DNA of 64,000 bases, from the NCBI GenBank assembly GCA_016184105.1, contig JACPDI010000009.1, positions 49,598 through 113,597 on the forward strand. Direction: 5' to 3'. Shown piece by piece: positions 57,420 through 64,000 of the stretch (its first letter is position 1; every line of letters starts with the position of its first letter). Below the pieces are notes generated by a model. It saw nothing but the letters and a program-made list of their open reading frames with translations, was not told the origin of the DNA and made no database searches. Position numbers and translations under genes: made by a program. Origin of the DNA: Acidobacteriota bacterium (lineage in GTDB: Bacteria; Acidobacteriota; Vicinamibacteria; Vicinamibacterales; 2-12-FULL-66-21).

Positions 57420-57492
57420 GGATAAGTGGGACAGTCACACTTCCGGAAGGGCGACTGTCCCACTTCCGGAAGTGTGACTGTCCCACTTATCC
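57420..57492. repeat. long palindromic repeat, family copy 2
   Basis: Perfect 30-base inverted repeat: arms 57420-57449 and 57463-57492, spacer 13 bases. The core GGGACAGTCACACTT is shared with the copy at 33102-33158. The spacer begins a further partial right arm (GACTGTCCCACTT at 57453-57465), so an internal duplication has occurred. It starts at the stop of the 56046 gene and its right edge supplies the TAA (57487-57489) of the convergent gene. Confidence 0.88.
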
Positions 57493-57867
57493 GCCTCGCG
57501 GCGCGAGCACTCCAAGCGCGGCGATCAAATGATGATAGGGATTGCGATCCCGCATCAGCGCCGTGCCAAGCCGATCGATCAGGGCCCACACCTCGGCGCC
57601 GGCCTCGGGAGGCGCTGAGCCGTCGAGCAGCGACACGAGGCGCCGCCGGTCGTCGGCGGCGGCCGGTCGGCCGAACGTCTCGTCGAACAGCTCCCGTCGT
57701 TCTTCCGGCGACAGGTCGGCGATTCGTTCGCTGAAGCGCGAGACCTGCTCGGCCGCTTCCGGCGGCAGCCCGCTCCTGGCCACGCCAGCCACCTCGGCGG
57801 CGAACGACTCGCCGGGGGGCTCCAACAATCGCCGCACGATCGACACGCATTCCGCCCGACGGTCCAT
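57487..57867 (-). CDS. small NarJ/TorD-like protein (hypothetical)
   Basis: 126 residues from ATG 57867; the frame is open to 57921. It is all-helical without membrane segments. The pattern LLEPPGESFAAEVAG, then LSPEERRELFDETF, aligns by eye with the N-terminal half of the NarJ encoded at 42392 (LFGYPDEAYAA; LSTGELQEQFIQAF). It is shorter than NarJ and may be a chaperone for the iron-sulphur oxidoreductase operon nearby. Stop codon comes from the palindromic repeat. Divergent from the Crp/Fnr gene. Confidence 0.55.
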   Translation of the reverse strand: MDRRAECVSIVRRLLEPPGESFAAEVAGVARSGLPPEAAEQVSRFSERIADLSPEERRELFDETFGRPAAADDRRRLVSLLDGSAPPEAGAEVWALIDRLGTALMRDRNPYHHLIAALGVLAPRGG

Positions 57868-57907
57868 GGCAGATGTCGCACGGTAACGCCGCCGTGCCCG
57901 GCTGCGT

Positions 57908-57921
57908 ATGAGGGGGATCAT
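57908..57921. promoter_or_regulatory. Fnr-like box between the NarJ-like and Crp/Fnr genes
   Basis: ATGAG-N4-ATCAT at 57908-57921, embedded in a longer perfect repeat CGTATGA-N6-TCATACG (57905-57924). One half is identical to the box at 58688-58701. Its position before the regulator ATG at 57971 suggests autoregulation or control of the divergent gene. Confidence 0.5.
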
Positions 57922-57970
57922 ACGAAGGCCCGCCGACGACGAGGTGTACCGACTCAGCTATGATCTCCGC

Positions 57971-58660
57971 ATGCCGCCACAGGCTGCCGAACTGCTCGCG
58001 CGGGCTCCCATCTTCCGGAGGATCAAACCCGAGGACCGCGAGCGGATCGCGCAGGTCTCCCGGGTGGCGACCTTCTCGCGCGGTGATGTGATTTTCAACG
58101 AGGGGGATCCGGCCGCCTGTTTCTACGTCGTAACCGCCGGGCGCGTGAAAATTTCGAAAATGACGCCGGGCGGCAACGAGCTGATCCTCGAGATCTTCGG
58201 CGTCGGTGACCCCCTCGGCGCCGTGGCGGTGTACGAGGACCTGCCGTTTCCGGCGACCGCCACTGCGCTCGAAGACACTTCCTGCGTGCTCATTCCGCGC
58301 CGCGAGTTCTTTGCCCTCCTGGAAAGCCATCCCACACTCGTCCGCGGCCTGCTCCTCGGGCTGACGACGAGGCTCGTTGAACTGACCAATCGGCTTGCCG
58401 AGCTGACCCGCACCCGCGTGGAGGCGCGCCTGGCGCGCCTGTTCCTCAAGATGGCGGAGCAGATGGGGCGCCCTCATCCCCGCGGCGAACTGGTGCCGGC
58501 GGTGCTCTCCCGCCAGGAGCTGGCGGACCTGACGGGAACCACCATCGAGACGGCCATCCGTGTCATGAGCCGGTGGCAGAAGCAGAACGTCGTCCACACC
58601 GAGAAAGACGGATTCGTGATTGTCGACCGCAAAGCGCTGGAGGCGCTCTGCGCGGAGTAG
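57971..58660 (+). CDS. Crp/Fnr family transcriptional regulator
   Basis: 229 residues from ATG 57971. A TATGAT box (57959-57964) ends 6 bases before it, so the mRNA may be leaderless. The cyclic-nucleotide-like beta roll (FSRGDVIFNEGDPAACFYVV; GDPLGAVAVYEDLPFPATA) and dimer helix are followed by the helix-turn-helix LSRQELADLTGTTIETAIRV. It has only three scattered cysteines and lacks the N-terminal cluster of oxygen-sensing FNR, so it is closer to DNR/NNR-type or other haem/NO- or ligand-sensing members. The operon at 58780 is the likely target. Confidence 0.93.
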   Translation: MPPQAAELLARAPIFRRIKPEDRERIAQVSRVATFSRGDVIFNEGDPAACFYVVTAGRVKISKMTPGGNELILEIFGVGDPLGAVAVYEDLPFPATATALEDTSCVLIPRREFFALLESHPTLVRGLLLGLTTRLVELTNRLAELTRTRVEARLARLFLKMAEQMGRPHPRGELVPAVLSRQELADLTGTTIETAIRVMSRWQKQNVVHTEKDGFVIVDRKALEALCAE

Positions 58661-58687
58661 GGCGCGATGGTGGACACCGCCATCCGT

Positions 58688-58729
58688 ATGATGTAGATCA
58701 TGGGTCGTCCCGTCCCGCAACGTTACAGT
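58688..58729 (+). promoter_or_regulatory. class II promoter with Fnr-like box before the Rieske/cytochrome b operon
   Basis: Perfect palindrome ATGAT-N4-ATCAT at 58688-58701, centre 58694.5. A -10-like TACAGT (58724-58729) puts the start of transcription near 58736, that is 41.5 bases from the centre, the standard spacing for activation by Crp/Fnr proteins. Confidence 0.6.
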
Positions 58730-58779
58730 TGCCGCGTCTGCACGTCCTGCCGGAACCGTGGGGCTTGTAGGAGTGGCAC

Positions 58780-60744
58780 ATGTCCGTTCGCGTCAAGCTG
58801 CCCCAGCTCGAGGATTGGAAGGCCCAGGTCAAGTGCCAGGCCGGATGCCCGGTCGCCACTGACGCGGGCCGCTACGTCCAGCTCATTGCTGAGGGGCGCG
58901 ACGAGGATGCGTATCTCGTCGCACGCGCGCCGAACCCGTTTGCGTCCGTCTGCGGCCGCGTCTGCGCGGCCCCCTGCGAGGACGCATGCCGCCGCGGCTC
59001 CATCGACGCTCCCATCACCATCCGCGGCCTGAAGCGGTTCGTCACCGAGCAGTACGGCGTCGAGTCGATCCACCCCGACACGCAAGACCGGTTGCGCGGT
59101 TCCCTGAGCTCCGAAGGCAACCGATACGCGGGGCACCAGCCGATTGCCGGCCGTGCCGAGTCCGAGGCGGCCGCGCGCGGAGCACGAGTCGCCGTGGTGG
59201 GCGGCGGCCCCGCGGGGATGTCCGCGGCGCACGATCTGGCGCTCCTCGGGTACGACGTCACGGTTTTCGAAGCCGGACCTGAACCGGGCGGCATGATGCG
59301 GTACGGCATTCCGGAGTATCGACTCCCGCGTTCCGTCATCCGCGCGGAAATCGACCGGATCCTTGCGCTCGGCGTGACGCTGCGGCTGAACACGCCGCTC
59401 ACGTCCGACCGATCGCTTGCCTCCTTGAAGCGCGACGGCTTTGCCGCCGTGTTTCTGTCGGTCGGCGTCTGGGCCGGGCGCGACATCCAGGTGCCGGGCA
59501 TCGAACTCGACGGCATCGTCAAGGCGGTCGACTATCTCCTGAACATCAATCGCGGCTACCGCATGGAGCTGGGCCGCCGCGTCGTCGTGGTGGGCGGCGG
59601 ATTTGTCGCGTTCGACGCCGCGCGGACCGCGTTGCGCGTTCACCGCGAGGACGACCTGAGCGAGCTGCAGGAGCGGGCGGGCGCCGCCGACGCAAGGGTC
59701 AAGGAGGCGCTCGACTCGGCGCGCGCGGCGCTGCGCGGCGGCGCCGCCGAAGTGACCATCGTGTCGCTCGAGAACTTCAACGAGATGCCCGTCCTTCGAA
59801 CGACCCAGGGGCACGAGGAATTCGAAGAAGCGCAGCGGGAAGGGATCGCCTTCGTGACGCGCCGCGGTCCCCGGCGCTTCATCGGGGACTCGCGCCTGCG
59901 CCAGGTGGAGCTGCGCAAGGTGCTGTCGGTGTTCGACGCCGACGGCCGGTTCGCGCCCGCCTACGACGACTCGGACGTGGTCACGATCGACGCCGACGCC
60001 TGCATCCTCGCGATCGGCCAGAAGGCGGATCTCTCGTTCCTTGCTCCCGGCGACGGCGTTGCGCTGACGCCCGGCGGCACGATCAAGGTGGATCCGGCCA
60101 CCCTCGCCACCACGGCGCCGGGCGTGTTCGCCGGCGGCGACGTGGCGTTCGGGCCGCGCAATCTGATCGAAGCGGTTGCCAACGGCAAGCGCGCGGCGCG
60201 ATCGATCCACGAGTACCTGTCGCCGCAGCGGCCGCAACTGCGCGCCGCCATCGACATCGAGAAGATCCACACGCCGCACTACCGCATGATCGCCGGCTTC
60301 GAGAAGTCCGACCGCGTGGCGCCTCCCACGCTCGACGTCGGCCGCCGCACCGGCATCGCGGAGGTGGAAACCGGGTACGACGAGGAGGCGGCGCGCATCC
60401 AGGCGGCCCGCTGCCTGGTCTGCCATGTGCAGACGATCTACGACCCCGAGAAATGCGTGCTCTGCAACCGGTGCGTGGACATCTGTCCGGAGTACTGCCT
60501 CTACCTCGTCCCCCTTGAAGACCTCGACCTGGATGATGCGACGCGCGCGGCCCTGCAGGGACGCGCCGGGGCGAACGGGCTGCCGCTCTCCGCGATGCTC
60601 AAGGACGACGAGCGGTGCATCCGGTGCGGCCTGTGCGCCATCCGCTGTCCCACGGATGCCATGACGATGGAGCGATTCACGATCACGGAGCGCCTGGCGC
60701 CGGCCGTGATGACCGTTGTGTCGAGAGGCGAAGGCCATGTCTGA
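58780..60744 (+). CDS. FAD/NAD(P)-dependent oxidoreductase with ferredoxin domains (GltD-like)
   Basis: 654 residues. The N-terminal part has the GltD-type cysteine pattern for 4Fe-4S binding (CQAGCP, then VCGRVCAAPCEDACRRG). A Rossmann site VAVVGGGPAGMSAA (FAD) and a second nucleotide site VVVVGGGFVAFDAA (NAD(P)) follow, with TTAPGVFAGGDVAFGP near the flavin. The C-terminus adds two ferredoxin clusters: CVLCNRCVDICPEYC and CIRCGLCAIRCPTDA. It overlaps the Rieske gene by 8 bases, so it probably feeds electrons between NAD(P)H and the membrane complex encoded next. Confidence 0.88.
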   Translation: MSVRVKLPQLEDWKAQVKCQAGCPVATDAGRYVQLIAEGRDEDAYLVARAPNPFASVCGRVCAAPCEDACRRGSIDAPITIRGLKRFVTEQYGVESIHPDTQDRLRGSLSSEGNRYAGHQPIAGRAESEAAARGARVAVVGGGPAGMSAAHDLALLGYDVTVFEAGPEPGGMMRYGIPEYRLPRSVIRAEIDRILALGVTLRLNTPLTSDRSLASLKRDGFAAVFLSVGVWAGRDIQVPGIELDGIVKAVDYLLNINRGYRMELGRRVVVVGGGFVAFDAARTALRVHREDDLSELQERAGAADARVKEALDSARAALRGGAAEVTIVSLENFNEMPVLRTTQGHEEFEEAQREGIAFVTRRGPRRFIGDSRLRQVELRKVLSVFDADGRFAPAYDDSDVVTIDADACILAIGQKADLSFLAPGDGVALTPGGTIKVDPATLATTAPGVFAGGDVAFGPRNLIEAVANGKRAARSIHEYLSPQRPQLRAAIDIEKIHTPHYRMIAGFEKSDRVAPPTLDVGRRTGIAEVETGYDEEAARIQAARCLVCHVQTIYDPEKCVLCNRCVDICPEYCLYLVPLEDLDLDDATRAALQGRAGANGLPLSAMLKDDERCIRCGLCAIRCPTDAMTMERFTITERLAPAVMTVVSRGEGHV

Positions 60745-61297
60745 TACCGATCCAAACAGCCCGTCACCCACGGCGCCGGAAACGGACAGCCGCGATGCCA
60801 GACCCGATCGGCGGGATTTCCTGCTGAGGCTCGGGATTGGCGCCGGGGTCGTCGCCGTCGGCGCGCAGGGCGCGGCGTCACTGCGGGCGCTCGTGCCCAA
60901 CGTCTCCTACGACGCGCCGACGACCGTCAAGCTTGGCGCGGCGCGGGAGTTTCCCGACGGCCTCAAGTTCCTGCCCGATCAGCGGCTGTACGTGTTTCGC
61001 GAAGGGAACACGTACCACGCGATCTCGGCCGTCTGCACGCACCTCGGGTGCACGGTGCGCGCCGAGGCGCTCTCGCAGCCGGAAACGCGCGAGGTCGGCG
61101 GCTCGGCGCTCCGCCTGACGCATCGTTTCGCCTGCCCCTGTCACGGATCCACGTATTCGGGCGACGGCGTGAACTCGAGTGGCCCGGCGCCGCGGCCGCT
61201 TGCGTGGTACCGCCTGTCGGTCGCGCCCGACGACGGGCAGCTCGTCGTCGACCTGGCAGACGAAGTCGATCGTGACTTTCGCCTGACGCTTGCCTGA
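60737..61297 (+). CDS. Rieske iron-sulphur protein
   Basis: 186 residues from ATG 60737. Twin-arginine signal DRRDFLLRLGIGAG (24-37) acting as membrane anchor. The 2Fe-2S ligands are Cys100, His102, Cys133 and His136 in CTHLGC and CPCHGS, with Cys105 and Cys135 for the disulphide, and the GPAPRPL ending typical of quinol-oxidising Rieske proteins. It is the high-potential arm of a bc-type complex with the cytochrome b encoded next. Confidence 0.96.
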   Translation: MSDTDPNSPSPTAPETDSRDARPDRRDFLLRLGIGAGVVAVGAQGAASLRALVPNVSYDAPTTVKLGAAREFPDGLKFLPDQRLYVFREGNTYHAISAVCTHLGCTVRAEALSQPETREVGGSALRLTHRFACPCHGSTYSGDGVNSSGPAPRPLAWYRLSVAPDDGQLVVDLADEVDRDFRLTLA

Positions 61298-61305
61298 GGA
61301 CTGCC

Positions 61306-62652
61306 ATGGCTTTTGCGCTGAAACGAACGCCGTCCACGCCGTCCGCCCCTGGCGTCCACCCGCAGGCGCTGTGGAGCTATCGGCCGCAGTCCGACCGCGA
61401 AGCGGGCGACGCAATCGTCTCGAACCTGCTGCTCCACTGGTTTCCGGCGAAGGTGTACAAGCCGTCGCTCGACTGGACCTATTCGTTCTGGCTCGGAACG
61501 GCATCGGCGGCGCTCTTCTTCCTGCTCATCCTGTCCGGGCTGCCGCTCCTGTTTCTGTACGTGCCCTCGGTCGAGCGAGCCTACGCATCGGTCAAGGACA
61601 TCGAATACGTCGTGACCTTCGGATGGTGGATCCGTGCGGTGCATCGGATCTCGGCCCACCTGATGGTCGTGGCGGTGGCGCTGCACCTCGTGCGCGTGTT
61701 CCTGACCGCCGCGTACCGGAACGGCATCGGACGCAGCCAGCGCCGCGAATGGAACTGGGTGCTCGGCGTCGTCATGCTGCTGCTGACGCTGTTCCTCTCC
61801 TTCACCGGCTACCTGCTGCCGTGGGACCAGCTCGCCTACTGGGCGGTGACCGTGGGCACCAACATCGCCTCGTCCATTCCGTACGTCGGCCCGCAGATGC
61901 GCGAGCTGATGATCGGCGGGCGCGAAATCGAGCAGGCCACCCTGATCCGTTTCTACGTGCTGCACTGCATCATGCTGCCGGGCGCGCTCGGCGTGCTCTT
62001 CGCCTACCACATGTGGCGCGTCCGCAAGGACGGGGGCCTGGCGAAGGCAGACCGCGAGGCGCTGCTGCCGCTGCCGCGCGTCGAGCCTGCCACGCCAACC
62101 AAGACCTACACGCTGCTCGGCGTCGCGCGCGGCACGGCGCCGGCCATCACGTCATCGTCGCTCGAGGTCCCCGGCGCCAGCGTGAACGCCGTTCCGGACC
62201 TGACTCGCCGCGCGATCATCGTGACGCTCGGCACCTTCGCGCTTGTCAGCATCCTGGCGTCACTGATTGCCTCTCCGCTGGAGGAGCCGGCGAATCCGCT
62301 GGTCACGCCGAACCCGGCCAAGGCGCCCTGGTACTTCCTCTGGCTGCAGGAGATCGTGACCGACACCACCATCAAGCTCCGGTCGTTCACGATCAACGGG
62401 GCCTTTATCGGCGGCGTGATTCTCCCTGGATTGCTGGTCGGCGTGCTGACCGCCTGGCCGTGGCTGGACCGCACGAGCGCGGACGTGGTGGGCGTGTGGT
62501 TCGCGCGCGAGCGGCGGCGGCAGACCCTCGTCTTCCTGGCCGTCCTGCTCGCGATCCTGGCGCTCACCATCGTCGGGACGTACCTGCGCGGCCCGTACTG
62601 GAACTTCTATTGGCCGTGGGAAGCGTGGCCCGAGATTCCCGCGAGGATTTGA
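61306..62652 (+). CDS. cytochrome b (cytochrome b6/subunit IV fused type)
   Basis: 448 residues. Haem ligands His113 and His127 (14 apart) and His220 and His235 (15 apart, the b6-type spacing) are in HRISAHLM...LH and LH...AYH. The Qo loop has PWYFLWLQE where classic proteins have PEWYF. About seven to eight helices: four b6-like, then three subunit-IV-like, so it is a full fusion. It oxidises menaquinol with the Rieske protein and passes low-potential electrons across the membrane. Confidence 0.94.
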   Translation: MAFALKRTPSTPSAPGVHPQALWSYRPQSDREAGDAIVSNLLLHWFPAKVYKPSLDWTYSFWLGTASAALFFLLILSGLPLLFLYVPSVERAYASVKDIEYVVTFGWWIRAVHRISAHLMVVAVALHLVRVFLTAAYRNGIGRSQRREWNWVLGVVMLLLTLFLSFTGYLLPWDQLAYWAVTVGTNIASSIPYVGPQMRELMIGGREIEQATLIRFYVLHCIMLPGALGVLFAYHMWRVRKDGGLAKADREALLPLPRVEPATPTKTYTLLGVARGTAPAITSSSLEVPGASVNAVPDLTRRAIIVTLGTFALVSILASLIASPLEEPANPLVTPNPAKAPWYFLWLQEIVTDTTIKLRSFTINGAFIGGVILPGLLVGVLTAWPWLDRTSADVVGVWFARERRRQTLVFLAVLLAILALTIVGTYLRGPYWNFYWPWEAWPEIPARI

Positions 62653-62653
62653 G

Positions 62654-63883
62654 ATGGAAAAGAGGACGGACTCTCCCTATCCACGACTCGACCGTCCCGT
62701 GCTGGCGGTGATCGGGCTGGTGCTCGTCGCCTCGACCGCGTTCTTCGCGTGGAGCGACCGGCAGCACGACTACAAGTACTACCAGTACGCGTTCAGGAAC
62801 CTGGTCGAAGAAAAGTTCGGTCACGAGCAGGCGGCCGGCGTGCGCACCGGGATCCAGCAGGTGTGGGTCAAGGACCTCGGGCGCGCGGACCGCTGCATCA
62901 CGTGCCACCAGGCGACCGCCTGGAAGGGGCTCGAAGGGGCCGAGGAGCCGTTCCGCACGCATCCTCCGGAGCCGCTGAAGAACCATCCCGTCGAGAAGTT
63001 CGGTTGCTCCGCCTGTCATGGCGGCCAGGGCTGGGCGATTGACGTGGACGAAGCACACGGCGAACTGGCGCACTGGGAGGAGCCGCTGCTCGGATCGATC
63101 CTCGGAGAAGAGTATTCGCTCGTCGACGACAAGAGCGCCTTCCTGCAGATGAACTGCAACGTCTGCCACCGGTACGACCGGGAGACGAAGGGGGCCGGCA
63201 TGATCAACCGCGCGAAGGCGCTGGTCCAGGAGAAGGGCTGCCGCGCGTGTCACGTGATCAACGGGCGCGGGGGCACGATCGGGCCGGACCTGACCGCGGT
63301 GGGGGACAAGGCGCCGGAGCAGTACGAGTACGGCCGGCTGTCCGCGCAGAAGACCGCGTTCGCCTGGCACGTGGCGCATTTCAAGGACCCGCGCGCGCTC
63401 GTGCAGGACACGGTGATGCCGAACTTCCACCTGTCCACGAAGGACGCCCAGGCGCTCTCCATGCTCGTGCTCTCGTGGCGCGACGTGAAGCTGCCGGCCG
63501 CGTACGTGCCGGGCGCGCCGCGCACCGAACCGCAGACCGCCGAGGAGCGCGAGGCCGAAGACAAGATGCTGTCCGGCCCGGGCGGCTGGTTCGTCAGGAC
63601 CGGCTGCTTCGTGTGTCACTCGATCTCGGTCTACGGCGTGAAGAGCCCGGCGCAGATCGGCCCGGACCTGTCGATCGCGGCCGCCGACGTGCAGTCGCGC
63701 TTCGGCCGGACGCTCGACGATTTCTTCATGAACCCGACGGGGACGATGTCCGTCGTGCTGTCGCGCCAGATCATCCTCAACACCGAGCAGCGCAAGGACG
63801 CCGTCGCCAGGATGCGGCAGGCCTTCGCGGAGTACGAACGGTTGAAGGCCGGCGGGCAGGATCCGCTCGCCGTCAGCCACTGA
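62654..63883 (+). CDS. membrane-anchored pentahaem cytochrome c
   Basis: 409 residues with an N-terminal helix (about 15-33) and five haem c motifs: CITCH (81-85), CSACH (118-122), CNVCH (168-172), CRACH (196-200) and CFVCH (318-322). It follows cytochrome b by one base and takes the place of cytochrome c1 or f in the complex. Met-rich stretches (MPNFHL, GTMSVVL) may supply ligands for the later haems. Terminal acceptor unknown. Confidence 0.9.
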   Translation: MEKRTDSPYPRLDRPVLAVIGLVLVASTAFFAWSDRQHDYKYYQYAFRNLVEEKFGHEQAAGVRTGIQQVWVKDLGRADRCITCHQATAWKGLEGAEEPFRTHPPEPLKNHPVEKFGCSACHGGQGWAIDVDEAHGELAHWEEPLLGSILGEEYSLVDDKSAFLQMNCNVCHRYDRETKGAGMINRAKALVQEKGCRACHVINGRGGTIGPDLTAVGDKAPEQYEYGRLSAQKTAFAWHVAHFKDPRALVQDTVMPNFHLSTKDAQALSMLVLSWRDVKLPAAYVPGAPRTEPQTAEEREAEDKMLSGPGGWFVRTGCFVCHSISVYGVKSPAQIGPDLSIAAADVQSRFGRTLDDFFMNPTGTMSVVLSRQIILNTEQRKDAVARMRQAFAEYERLKAGGQDPLAVSH

Positions 63884-63901
63884 GCGGTGTGCGCATCGGC
63901 C

Positions 63902-63929
63902 GTGCGGGCATCCCCCGGCCTGCCCGCAC
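63902..63929 (+). terminator. hairpin after the pentahaem cytochrome gene
   Basis: Perfect 9-base stem GTGCGGGCA (63902-63910) / TGCCCGCAC (63921-63929) with a 10-base loop, 19 bases after the stop. No T run follows, and the next gene starts 40 bases on, so it may only attenuate. Confidence 0.4.
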
Positions 63930-63968
63930 CCGCCGTTTCATCCTCGCGCCGGGATTGTGGAGAGGCGT

Positions 63969-64000
63969 ATGAGTTTCATCCGAACGCGGACGGCGGCGTG
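63969..64000 (+). CDS. start of a further gene, cut by the window edge
   Basis: ATG 63969 after GAGAGG (63960-63965) opens a frame MSFIRTRTAA that runs to the window end. Ten residues are too few to name it. Its position suggests the same operon as the Rieske/cytochrome b genes. Confidence 0.4.
   Translation, partial: MSFIRTRTAA

Noticed and set aside
57971..58660. Naming the regulator as oxygen-sensing FNR
   Set aside because: The N-terminal cysteine cluster of FNR is absent; only three scattered cysteines are present.

Overview
The window is a high-GC, gene-dense piece of a Gram-negative chromosome. An Oar-like TonB-dependent receptor, paired CRTAC1 (VCBS plus ASPIC/UnbV) and TPR proteins, a DUF5916 protein, a GH15 enzyme, PspC, alternative complex III and a Thermus-style narC-first nitrate reductase operon together suggest an Acidobacteriota member, perhaps of the Vicinamibacteria. 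That placement is inference from gene content; there is no rRNA in the window. No insertion sequence, CRISPR array or tRNA was seen. Several genes are tightly coupled by ATGA/GTGA overlaps.

Left part (1-33 kb), mostly surface, periplasmic and carbohydrate genes. An LVIVD-repeat protein is followed by a decayed amidohydrolase. A six-gene minus-strand operon follows (TPR protein, VWA, MoxR ATPase, DUF58, BatD/MxaA-like, VWA), matching the Bat/mxa maturation type. Then come a DUF5916 protein, a beta-helix/PKD protein, a GH15 glucoamylase/trehalase-like enzyme, and a two-gene cytochrome bd-like unit whose large subunit is fused to two haem c domains. Next are small secreted proteins, a TPR-CRTAC1-TPR-CRTAC1 operon, a periplasmic alpha-glucan debranching-like enzyme, the TonB receptor and a GH37 trehalase. 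The last three look like one uptake and degradation neighbourhood.

Middle (35.9-52.2 kb): a 16-kb operon with essentially no gaps. An Rrf2 regulator with three cysteines is followed by a dihaem cytochrome c, narG, narH, narJ, narI, narK and then the whole of alternative complex III (actABCDEF). A strong promoter and an overlapping perfect inverted repeat precede the regulator. The arrangement implies that membrane-bound nitrate reductase and an ACIII quinol dehydrogenase are made together, so that quinol electrons can be sent both to nitrate in the cytoplasm and to periplasmic cytochrome c.

Right part (52.2-64 kb): an RluA-type pseudouridine synthase, a scar of a deleted ABC transporter, an amidohydrolase, an ECF sigma factor with two envelope proteins, a small NarJ/TorD-like protein, a Crp/Fnr regulator and a second respiratory operon. 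That operon encodes an FAD/NAD(P) plus Fe-S oxidoreductase, a Rieske protein, a fused cytochrome b6/subunit-IV type protein and a pentahaem cytochrome c. It is preceded by an Fnr-like box at class II (-41.5) spacing. Two copies of one long palindromic repeat family sit between convergent gene ends at 33.1 and 57.4 kb, and each supplies the stop codon of the minus-strand gene.
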